This document shows positions 1-6,071 of a stretch of DNA of 6,108 nucleotides, in pieces. Where the stretch lies: NCBI GenBank assembly GCA_013151785.1, contig JAADHP010000032.1:1-6108 (forward strand), written 5' to 3'. The translations under genes and the position numbers were made by a program. This stretch comes from Nitrospirota bacterium (GTDB taxonomy: Bacteria; Nitrospirota; Thermodesulfovibrionia; Thermodesulfovibrionales; JdFR-85). Each line of letters begins with the position of its first letter. Within the stretch, counting starts at the first letter, position 1. The notes beneath the pieces were generated by a model. It did not search any database. It was not told the DNA's origin and worked only from the letters and a program-made list of their open reading frames with translations.

Positions 1-250
1 AGGCCCTGTAAAATGGCTGGGCCCCTCAACAGACGAAGAGATAATACGCATTGCCAGGGCAGGGATAAAAAGGGTTATTGTTGTTCCTGTAAGCTTTGTA
101 TCTGATCATATAGAGACACTTTATGAGATTGACATCCTTTATAAAGAACTTGCTGAAAGATCTGGTATAATCCTTGAAAGGGTTGATTCACTAAATACCC
201 ATCCTACTTTTATTTCTGCACTCAAGGAGATTATTATAAATGCTTTGTAG
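1..250 (+). CDS. hemH: Ferrochelatase, C-terminal part (5' end outside window)
   Basis: The reading frame is open from position 2 to the TAG at 248-250 and encodes the last 82 residues of a ferrochelatase. This enzyme inserts Fe2+ into a porphyrin ring at the end of haem synthesis. The recognisable stretch is WLGPSTDEEI, then a hydrophobic strand VIVVPVSF, then the family signature SDHIETLYEID. That signature also occurs in human ferrochelatase, where its His and first Glu line the active site; both are present here. The tail DSLNTHPTFISAL also matches the family's usual C-terminus (AESLNGNP-type in human). There is no C-terminal extension, so the protein ends where soluble bacterial forms do. 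The N-terminal half, including the other catalytic His, lies upstream and cannot be checked. mqnD follows after 15 nt, so the two genes probably share a transcript. Confidence 0.93.
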   Translation, partial: GPVKWLGPSTDEEIIRIARAGIKRVIVVPVSFVSDHIETLYEIDILYKELAERSGIILERVDSLNTHPTFISALKEIIINAL

Positions 251-265
251 AAAAGGGGTTTTTGT

Positions 266-1099
266 ATGGAACTTTCAATAGGTTTCTCAACCTGTCCTAA
301 TGACACGTTTATTTTTTATGCCCTTGTAAATAATAAGATTGATACAAAGGGCATGAGGTTTCATGCCATATTAAAGGATGTGGAAGAGCTTAACAGTCTT
401 GCCTTTAGGGGAACACTGGATATTACAAAGGTTTCCTATCATACTGTGGGATATATACTTGATGAATACTGTCTTTTGCGTTCAGGAGGGGCGCTTGGAA
501 GAGGGTGTGGGCCTTTGCTTGTTGCAAGAGAAAGGCTTTCTCCACAGTCTCTCAGAGACAAAAAGATTGCCATCCCGGGTGTATATACCACAGCTCATTT
601 ACTGTTGAAGCTATACGACCCTGATATTGCACGACAGGTTGTTGCCATGCCTTTCTTTGAAATAATGAGATCCCTTCAGAAGGGCGATGTTGATGCAGGT
701 CTGATAATACATGAAGGCAGGTTCACATATCCTTCCTATGGTCTGAAAGAGATAGTTGATCTCGGGCAGTGGTGGGAGGAAGTTACAGGCCTTCCCATAC
801 CACTGGGAGGAATTGTTGCAAAGCGTTTCCTTGGAAAGGACAGGCTCCTTGAAATTGAAAAACTCATAATCAAAAGTATAGATTACGCATACAGCCATCC
901 TGAAGAGGTGATGCCATATATAAAAAGCCATGCCCAGGAGATGGAGGAGGAGGTAATAAAACAACACATTTCCCTCTATGTCAATGAATTCAGCTTAGAC
1001 CCTGGAGAGGAAGGTATTAAATCCATAGAGTATCTCTTAAAAAGGGCTGCTGAGATTGGCATTCTACCACATAGTAAAAAGCCTGTTTTTTGTACCTAA
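266..1099 (+). CDS. mqnD: 1,4-dihydroxy-6-naphthoate synthase (futalosine menaquinone pathway)
   Basis: This 277-residue protein matches MqnD, which converts cyclic dehypoxanthine futalosine to 1,4-dihydroxy-6-naphthoate in the alternative (futalosine) route to menaquinone. It has a periplasmic-binding-protein-like two-lobed fold but no signal peptide, so it is cytosolic. Visible motifs are GFSTCPNDTFIFYAL near the N-terminus (residues 6-20), DITKVSYH (52-59), a Gly-rich SGGALGRGCGPLLV (73-86), PGVYTTAHLLL (104-114) and LIIHEGRFTY (146-155). By motif, His149 in the last one matches the His145 proposed as catalytic base in the Thermus thermophilus enzyme, and Thr108/Thr109 sit in the ligand-binding loop. 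Length is normal for the family. The ATG at 266 is preceded by AAAAGGGG at 251-258 with 7 nt spacing, which supports this start. The related enzyme MqnA shares the fold, but the CPNDTFIF opening and the HEGR motif favour MqnD. Confidence 0.92.
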   Translation: MELSIGFSTCPNDTFIFYALVNNKIDTKGMRFHAILKDVEELNSLAFRGTLDITKVSYHTVGYILDEYCLLRSGGALGRGCGPLLVARERLSPQSLRDKKIAIPGVYTTAHLLLKLYDPDIARQVVAMPFFEIMRSLQKGDVDAGLIIHEGRFTYPSYGLKEIVDLGQWWEEVTGLPIPLGGIVAKRFLGKDRLLEIEKLIIKSIDYAYSHPEEVMPYIKSHAQEMEEEVIKQHISLYVNEFSLDPGEEGIKSIEYLLKRAAEIGILPHSKKPVFCT

Positions 1100-1100
1100 A

Positions 1101-1130
1101 TTGACTTTTTCTCCTGTCTAACGTTATATT
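1101..1130 (+). promoter_or_regulatory. Predicted sigma70-type promoter for ileS-lspA
   Basis: A -35-like TTGACT (1101-1106, 5 of 6 to consensus) and a -10-like TATATT (1125-1130, 5 of 6) are separated by 18 nt. The -35 box begins one base after the mqnD stop codon. A transcript would be expected to begin around 1136-1139, which is at or within three bases of the ileS ATG at 1139. This is prediction from sequence only. The narrow 39-nt gap and the absence of any Shine-Dalgarno before ileS fit a leaderless transcript. Confidence 0.55.
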
Positions 1131-1138
1131 TATTAACT

Positions 1139-3910
1139 ATGGCAAAGGATTACAAGGATACACTGAATCTTCCACGGACAGACTTTCCCATGAAGGCAAA
1201 CCTCTCCAGACGAGAGCCTGATTTTATCAGGTTCTGGAAGGAAAGAGATATCTATTCAAAGGGACTAAAAAAACGTAACAGAAAAAAAACCTTTATATTA
1301 CATGACGGCCCTCCCTATGCCAATGGTCACATCCACATGGGGCATGCCCTTAATAAGGTCTTAAAAGACATTATCGTAAAATACAAGATGATGAAGGGAT
1401 TTTATTCTCCTTATGTGCCAGGGTGGGACTGCCACGGCCTGCCCATTGAACTACAGGTTGACAAAAAACTGGGCTCTAAGAAGGCTGAAACAGGCATTCT
1501 GGAAAAAAGGAATCTGTGTCGTGAATATGCAGAGCAGTTCGTGGATATACAGAGAGAGGAGTTTATTCGCCTCGGTGTCCTTGGAGACTGGGACAGACCA
1601 TATCTTACCATGTCCTATGATTACGAGGCAAACACCATAAAAGAGTTTTTCCATCTCCTTGAGTCTGGTTATGTATATCGAGGAAAAAAACCTGTTCACT
1701 GGTGTCCATCCTGTGTAACAGCTCTTGCAGAGGCAGAGGTGGAGTATATGGAAAAGACCTCCCCATCAATATATGTAAGATTCAAGATAGTTGATGACAA
1801 GGGGATAGGACTCACAGAAGGGGATACATATTTTATTATCTGGACCACAACACCATGGACACTTCCTGCAAACCTTGCACTGGCTGTTCATCCTGAGGTA
1901 GAGTACTCCCTTGTTAAAGCTGATAATATACAGTACATCGTGGCTACAGATCTGATTGACAAACTCCGTGAATCAATAGGTCTCAATGGCAAAGAGGTAA
2001 GAAGATTCATAGGCAAGGAACTGGAGGGCATAAAGGCACAACATCCATTTATCGAAAGGGAATCTATAGTCATAACAGGCGAGTTTGTTACCACTGTAGA
2101 AGGCACTGGCATAGTGCATATAGCACCTGGACATGGTGAGGATGATTATATTGCAGGGCTTAAAAACAATCTTGATATCTATGCCCCTGTAGATGACAGG
2201 GGGCGATTCACAACTGATGACCTGGGCTTAAAAGGGGAGTTTGTTTTTAAGGCCAACAACATGATCATAGAGAGTCTTAAAGACAGAGGGGCTCTCCTTG
2301 GCCATGGCGAAATTACCCACTCCTATCCCCATTGCTGGAGGTGCAAAAAACCTGTAATCTTCAGAGCAACAGAGCAATGGTTTATATCCATTGAACATAA
2401 TGAACTGAGGAAACGCTGCCTTGAAGAGATTGACAGGGTACAGTGGGTGCCTCACTGGGGAAGGGAACGCATCAGAAGCATGATGGAAAGGAGACCTGAC
2501 TGGTGTATCTCACGACAGCGTGCCTGGGGTGTACCAATCGCTGTGATCATCTGTAACAATTGCAGCGAGGTAGTAACAGAAAGAACAGTTTTCGATAAGG
2601 TGATATCTGAGTTTGCCAGCCATGGTGCAGACATATGGTTTGAAAAAGACCCTGAATACTTCCTGCCCGAGGGTTATAAATGTAATAAATGTGGTTCAAA
2701 GGATTTTAAAAAAGAGACGGATATCCTGGATGTATGGTTTGACTCAGGTGTGAGTCATGCTGCTGTTCTTGAACATGATGACAGGCTTTCATGGCCATCA
2801 GATATGTATCTGGAAGGTAGTGACCAGCACAGGGGATGGTTTCAGAGTTCTCTTATAATATCTGTTAGTACAAGACAGACTGCTCCATACAGAACTGTGC
2901 TAACCCATGGATTTGTGGTTGATGGTGCTGGCAAGAAGATGTCCAAATCCCTTGGTAATGTTATATCTCCTGAGGAGATCATAAAGAGCAATGGGGCAGA
3001 AATCCTGAGATTATGGGTCTCAGCAGAAGACTACAGAGACGATGTAAGACTATCCAGGGAGATACTGAATCGTCTGATAGATGCCTATAGAAAGATCAGG
3101 AATACTGCACGATTCCTCCTTGGAAATCTCTATGACTATGATATGAAAGACTACTCTGAAAATCTTCTTGAGATAGACAGATACATACTCAGCAGATTGC
3201 AGAACCTGATCAAAAAGGTTACCCTTGCTTATGAGAGGTTTGATTTTCATGAGGTATTCCATTCGATCTATAACTTCTGTATTGTAGAACTCAGTGCCTT
3301 TTACCTTGATATCCTGAAGGACAGACTGTATACGTTCAGGGCCGACTCTTATGAAAGAAGGGCAGCACAGTGGACAATGTATCAGCTGCTCTATAATATT
3401 ACGCTTCTTATGGCTCCAGTGCTTTCCTTTACTGCTGAAGAGGTCTGGCAGTTCATTCCAGGAATGAAAGAAGAGAGTGTTTTCCTTCACGACCTGCCTG
3501 AAGCTAATGAGGACATGATAGATCCTGACCTGGAAGAGCGGTGGAAGAAATTAATCTCTGTGAGAGACCTTGTAAACAAGGCATTAGAGTTAAAAAGGAA
3601 CGAAAAGGCTATTGGAAACTCCCTTGAGGCAAAGGTAACACTCTATGCGGATGGTGAATATGCTGCACTGTTAAAAGGATATGAGGGATTTCTTCCCACC
3701 CTGTTTATAGTTTCACAGACAGAACTGAGGCCCTTTAATGAACATTCCCTTGACTCATACACCTCAGAAGATATACCTGAGATAGCAGTCAAAGTAACCC
3801 ATGCATCAGGAGATAAATGTCCGCGATGCTGGAACTGGTCAGAGGCTGTAAAAGAAAAGGAGGTCTGTGAGAGGTGCTATGATGTGCTTCAGGGTATCAG
3901 TACATCATGA
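1139..3910 (+). CDS. ileS: Isoleucyl-tRNA synthetase
   Basis: This 923-residue class I aminoacyl-tRNA synthetase charges tRNA-Ile with isoleucine in the cytosol. Its length is close to that of the E. coli type (about 940). In order it shows the N-terminal YKDTLNLPRTDFPMKANL typical of bacterial IleRS, the HIGH signature as HMGH (66-69), and PGWDCHGLPIE. The CP1 editing domain follows with TTTPWTLPANLAL and APGHGEDDY (Asp335/336 in the region of the conserved editing Asp). Later come WCISRQRAWGVP, DVWFDSG, GSDQHRGWFQSS and KMSKS (600-604). The anticodon-binding domain follows, and a C-terminal zinc knuckle has Cys894, Cys897, Cys910 and Cys913. Two further Cys sets suggest extra zinc sites: C189/C192 with C399/C402, and C472/C475 with C515/C518. 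The ATG at 1139 gives the conserved N-terminus exactly, although no Shine-Dalgarno precedes it. The stop overlaps lspA by four bases (ATGA). Confidence 0.98.
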   Translation: MAKDYKDTLNLPRTDFPMKANLSRREPDFIRFWKERDIYSKGLKKRNRKKTFILHDGPPYANGHIHMGHALNKVLKDIIVKYKMMKGFYSPYVPGWDCHGLPIELQVDKKLGSKKAETGILEKRNLCREYAEQFVDIQREEFIRLGVLGDWDRPYLTMSYDYEANTIKEFFHLLESGYVYRGKKPVHWCPSCVTALAEAEVEYMEKTSPSIYVRFKIVDDKGIGLTEGDTYFIIWTTTPWTLPANLALAVHPEVEYSLVKADNIQYIVATDLIDKLRESIGLNGKEVRRFIGKELEGIKAQHPFIERESIVITGEFVTTVEGTGIVHIAPGHGEDDYIAGLKNNLDIYAPVDDRGRFTTDDLGLKGEFVFKANNMIIESLKDRGALLGHGEITHSYPHCWRCKKPVIFRATEQWFISIEHNELRKRCLEEIDRVQWVPHWGRERIRSMMERRPDWCISRQRAWGVPIAVIICNNCSEVVTERTVFDKVISEFASHGADIWFEKDPEYFLPEGYKCNKCGSKDFKKETDILDVWFDSGVSHAAVLEHDDRLSWPSDMYLEGSDQHRGWFQSSLIISVSTRQTAPYRTVLTHGFVVDGAGKKMSKSLGNVISPEEIIKSNGAEILRLWVSAEDYRDDVRLSREILNRLIDAYRKIRNTARFLLGNLYDYDMKDYSENLLEIDRYILSRLQNLIKKVTLAYERFDFHEVFHSIYNFCIVELSAFYLDILKDRLYTFRADSYERRAAQWTMYQLLYNITLLMAPVLSFTAEEVWQFIPGMKEESVFLHDLPEANEDMIDPDLEERWKKLISVRDLVNKALELKRNEKAIGNSLEAKVTLYADGEYAALLKGYEGFLPTLFIVSQTELRPFNEHSLDSYTSEDIPEIAVKVTHASGDKCPRCWNWSEAVKEKEVCERCYDVLQGISTS

Positions 3911-4380
3911 GTCTTCTGCTGTCAAAAACACTTCTTATTATCCTGTCATTTATTGTTCTGATAATCGATCAGGCCACAAAGCTTATAATTGTTAATTTTA
4001 TCCTTCCCAATCAATCCATAAAGGTATTCAGTTTTCTTAACATCGTAAACGTGAAAAACACTGGAGCAGCCTTTGGTCTCTTTCAATCACTGGGTAACTC
4101 TGTATTCATAATCATCTCCATAGTAGCAATCCTGATAGTCTTTTTTATGATTATAAAATCGAAAGATGACACCTTTGCACTCTCTCTTATCCTTGGCGGA
4201 GCAATGGGAAATCTTACAGACAGGCTGAGGCTTGGTTATGTTGTGGATTTTATAGATATTCATATTCGTAACTATCACTGGCCAGCATTCAATATGGCTG
4301 ACTCAGCCCTTACAATAGGCATCTCACTTCTTTTCATAAGGCTTGTATGGGATCTCTGGAGAGAAAGGACAAACAGGTAA
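3907..4380 (+). CDS. lspA: Lipoprotein signal peptidase (signal peptidase II)
   Basis: This 157-residue inner-membrane aspartyl peptidase removes the signal peptide from diacylglyceryl-modified prolipoproteins. Four hydrophobic segments are visible, at about residues 7-20, 63-83, 90-104 and 133-150, matching the family topology. Conserved pieces are IDQATK with Asp21, NTGAAFG (51-57), GNLTDR (101-106), VVDFID with Asp114, and FNMADS with Asp132. Asp114 and Asp132 are 18 residues apart, as are the catalytic pair Asp123/Asp141 of the E. coli enzyme, so the active site looks intact. The ATG overlaps the ileS stop as ATGA, and only a weak AGGG lies 12 nt upstream (3891-3894), so translation probably depends on coupling to ileS. 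The ileS-lspA pairing is common in bacteria and supports the call. No T-rich terminator follows. A large structured palindromic element begins 20 nt after the stop. Confidence 0.97.
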   Translation: MSLLLSKTLLIILSFIVLIIDQATKLIIVNFILPNQSIKVFSFLNIVNVKNTGAAFGLFQSLGNSVFIIISIVAILIVFFMIIKSKDDTFALSLILGGAMGNLTDRLRLGYVVDFIDIHIRNYHWPAFNMADSALTIGISLLFIRLVWDLWRERTNR

Positions 4381-4431
4381 ATCCAGCGATAAAGGTTTAC
4401 AGCAGTGGCATGGTAGAGTCTGAACGGTTTT

Positions 4432-4510
4432 GAATTTTGCACAAGATTCACCAGGAGGGGGACAACCCCAAAAATCAGGGATTTTTGGGGACCCCTGAAT
4501 CGCAAAATTC
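4432..4510. repeat. Inner hairpin A of the palindromic element
   Basis: This is a nested stem. A perfect 9-bp outer pairing joins GAATTTTGC (4432-4440) to GCAAAATTC (4502-4510). A 6-bp pairing GATTCA/TGAATC (4445-4450 with 4496-4501) stacks on it after a 4-nt left-side bulge. A GGGG/CCCC pairing (4457-4460 with 4492-4495) follows after a 6-nt left-side bulge. The tip is a perfect 11-bp hairpin, CCCCAAAAATC (4466-4476) with GATTTTTGGGG (4480-4490), closed by a 3-nt AGG loop. All bulges fall on the left side. No run of T follows the stem, so it is not a standard intrinsic terminator. Confidence 0.8.
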
Positions 4511-4511
4511 C

Positions 4512-4540
4512 CTCGGAGACGTGCATGGATGCACGTCGAG
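4512..4540. repeat. Inner hairpin B of the palindromic element
   Basis: GACGTGCAT (4518-4526) and ATGCACGTC (4529-4537) are perfect inverted copies separated by GG, which in practice means an 8-bp stem with a 4-nt loop. CTC (4512-4514) and GAG (4538-4540) extend the stem beyond a 3-nt left-side bulge. It lies one base after hairpin A and inside the same terminal arms. Confidence 0.75.
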
Positions 4541-4641
4541 AATGATGTGTAAGACTCTACCATACCACTGCTTTTCAGCTATTCATTGTTATTCTTACAG
4601 CTGGATTTGGAAAACAGGTAAAAAGGATCTTTTGAGATGCA

Positions 4642-5928
4642 ATGGAACACAGGGTTTCTGATATCAACAAGGTCCTGCTTATATTTTTTATTCCAAGGGA
4701 GAACCGCTACAGTTTCAATGCCCTTCTTGGAGCAATAGAAGGAGATTTTGATATCAAAAGACTAAACATCTCCCTTGTATCTGAAGAGTCTGGTCTTTAC
4801 AGAGAGATATCACACCATATCCCTTATTACAGAAATATCTACATCTTCTTTTCCTTCTTCACCACCCAGATAACAAGGATAAGAGACATTATAAGTAGTT
4901 TGAGAAAAACCTACTCCAAAAAAATTTTTCTCATTGCAGGAGGTGCTCATCCTACTGGTGACCCTGAAGGCACACTCTCTCTTGGCTTCGATATGGTTGT
5001 AAAAGGAGAGGGAGAATTGACCATTATTGAACTCATCAGAGCGATTCTACAAGGGAGAGATATCAGATCAGTAAAGGGAATCTTCTATAAAGATGCAAAG
5101 GATATCATCTTTACAGGCTCTGAAGAAGGCGTTGTTCTTGATAGATTTAAACCCTTTTCAACAACACTGAAAAGGTTTGGCCCCATTGAGATAACAAGAG
5201 GATGTCCATGGGGCTGTTTCTATTGTCAGACACCGAGACTCTTCAAAACTCCCATAAAACACAGATCACTGGAAAGCATACTGGAGGCAGTGGATATACT
5301 GTTAAAACACAATCTTGGAGATATCAGATTTATTACCCCCAATGCCCTCTGCTACGGCTCCCCAGATGGAAGATATGTGGAAATAGAAAAGATCGAGACA
5401 CTGCTTTATAGTATCAGGAAAAAGATAAACCAGAAAGGCAGGATTTTTTTCGGCTCCTTTCCCTCGGAGGTAAGGCCTGAACATATAACAGATGAGACCA
5501 TTAAGATACTTAAAGAATACACAGACAATAAAAATCTTGTTATTGGTGCACAATCAGGCAGTGAAAGGGTTCTCCAACTCTGCCACAGAGGTCATACTGT
5601 GGATGATGTGTATAATGCTGTGGCACTTTCTGCTAAAGCAGGGTTTATACCCAATGTGGATTTTATCTTTGGTCTGCCAGGTGAGACTGATGAAGACGTC
5701 CTGATGACTGAAAGGGTTATAAATGACCTTGTAAAAATGGGTGCACGTATCCATGCCCATACATTCATGCCCCTTCCACAGACACCCTTTGCCAGTTCAC
5801 CACCTGGCAGTATTTCGCCTGTGCTGAGAAAGACCATTAACAGGCTGATAAACAGAGGGGTTATATTTGGAGACTGGCAAAAACAGGAGAAACTTGCCTC
5901 AGAGATTTACAATTATTTGCATTCTTAA
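4642..5928 (+). CDS. B12-binding domain/radical SAM protein, MJ_1487-like, function unknown
   Basis: This 428-residue protein has an N-terminal cobalamin-binding-like Rossmann domain (about residues 10-160) and a central radical SAM domain. The first domain shows the strand KVLLIFFIP, GGAHPT (100-105) and VVKGEGE (119-125), as in other B12-binding radical SAM proteins. The DxHxxG motif that would supply a lower-axial His to cobalt is not visible. The radical SAM cluster motif is GCPWGCFYC with Cys188, Cys192 and Cys195 (CxxxCxxC). GAQSGSERVL (302-311) and DFIFGLPGET (340-349) are typical later motifs of the barrel. It would bind a [4Fe-4S] cluster and S-adenosylmethionine in the cytosol; the substrate is unknown. 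From memory it resembles the family named after Methanocaldococcus MJ_1487, which has scattered bacterial members. The frame is closed by TGA at 4633-4635, so ATG 4642 is the only usable ATG start near the conserved N-terminus. AAAGGA at 4622-4627 is rather far upstream (14 nt). It does not look like MiaB, RimO or BchE from the motifs. Confidence 0.85.
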   Translation: MEHRVSDINKVLLIFFIPRENRYSFNALLGAIEGDFDIKRLNISLVSEESGLYREISHHIPYYRNIYIFFSFFTTQITRIRDIISSLRKTYSKKIFLIAGGAHPTGDPEGTLSLGFDMVVKGEGELTIIELIRAILQGRDIRSVKGIFYKDAKDIIFTGSEEGVVLDRFKPFSTTLKRFGPIEITRGCPWGCFYCQTPRLFKTPIKHRSLESILEAVDILLKHNLGDIRFITPNALCYGSPDGRYVEIEKIETLLYSIRKKINQKGRIFFGSFPSEVRPEHITDETIKILKEYTDNKNLVIGAQSGSERVLQLCHRGHTVDDVYNAVALSAKAGFIPNVDFIFGLPGETDEDVLMTERVINDLVKMGARIHAHTFMPLPQTPFASSPPGSISPVLRKTINRLINRGVIFGDWQKQEKLASEIYNYLHS

Positions 5929-5960
5929 CCTGTTCGGGCTTTTTCACACCTGTCCACAAA

Positions 5961-5982
5961 ACCGACTGATGAGTCAATCGGT
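5961..5982 (+). other. Small hairpin in the spacer before metK
   Basis: ACCGA (5961-5965) and TCGGT (5978-5982) form a perfect 5-bp stem around a 12-nt loop. TTCAC (5943-5947) and GTGAA (5999-6003) could pair outside it, with CCT/AGG pieces between. No T-run follows, so it is not a clear terminator. Such short pairings can arise by chance, and the 143-nt spacer shows no SAM riboswitch consensus that I recognise. Confidence 0.25.
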
Positions 5983-6026
5983 AGATTTGGGAGGAGAAGT
6001 GAAGTTTTATTTTTAATAAATAGAAA

Positions 6027-6035
6027 TGTTAAAAT
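6027..6035 (+). promoter_or_regulatory. Possible extended -10 promoter for metK
   Basis: TGTTAAAAT contains the TG-N extension (6027-6029) and a -10-like TAAAAT (6030-6035, 5 of 6). It lies in a strongly A/T-rich stretch (6005-6040). No good -35 box sits 16-18 nt upstream, which is tolerated by extended -10 promoters. The predicted start near 6042 would give a leader of about 30 nt. A/T-rich sequence easily yields such matches, so confidence is low. Confidence 0.35.
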
Positions 6036-6059
6036 AATTATCTATCCAAACCCCAAAGC

Positions 6060-6067
6060 AAGGAGGT
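6060..6067 (+). promoter_or_regulatory. Consensus ribosome binding site of metK
   Basis: AAGGAGGT is a full Shine-Dalgarno match ending 4 nt before the ATG at 6072. It fixes the start of the truncated last gene and is the strongest ribosome binding site in the window. Confidence 0.85.
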
Positions 6068-6071
6068 GTTT

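Larger units (their letters stand above)
4401..4572. repeat. 172-bp structured palindromic element with 21-bp terminal inverted repeats
   Basis: The left arm (4401-4421, beginning AGCAGTGG) and right arm (4552-4572, ending CCACTGCT) are inverted copies over 21 bp with one mismatch (C4409 against A4564). Two further hairpins lie inside: one spans 4432-4510 and one spans 4512-4540. Folded as single strand, the region forms a long closing stem with two side hairpins, like a three-way junction. It contains no credible protein-coding frame and fills most of the gap between lspA and the radical SAM gene. It could be a small non-autonomous mobile element (MITE-like), another dispersed palindromic repeat, or a structured RNA in the operon transcript. 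I do not recognise a named family. The structure is directly visible; the nature of the element is inference. Confidence 0.8.

Noticed and set aside
3050..3490. A 146-codon open frame on the minus strand inside ileS
   Set aside because: It lies wholly within the well-conserved ileS coding sequence, has no recognisable motif, and is best explained as a shadow frame.
4401..4421. The string GGTAGAG inside the left arm resembles a tRNA D-arm
   Set aside because: No T-loop GGTTCGAATC-type sequence, acceptor stem or anticodon arm follows at the right spacing, and the string is fully explained as part of the inverted repeat.
4466..4490. Strong hairpin after lspA as an intrinsic terminator
   Set aside because: The stem is stable but is followed by ACCCCTGAATCGC and not a T-run. 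The T's lie inside the stem.
4275..4563. Minus-strand and plus-strand open frames running across the palindromic element
   Set aside because: They lack ribosome binding sites, overlap the lspA 3' end or the inverted repeats, and encode low-complexity products with no recognisable domain.
4508..5469. TTCCCTCGGAG occurs at 4508-4518 and again at 5459-5469 inside the radical SAM gene
   Set aside because: A few 11-base matches are expected by chance in a 6-kb window, and the second copy is ordinary coding sequence.
5929..5945. CCTGTTCGGGCTTTTT just after the radical SAM stop as a terminator
   Set aside because: Only about three base pairs (one a wobble) can form before the five T's, which is too weak to call.
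5966..5975. CTGATGAGTC resembles the CUGAUGAG core of a hammerhead ribozyme
   Set aside because: No GAAA core segment, cleavage triplet or three-stem arrangement is present around it.
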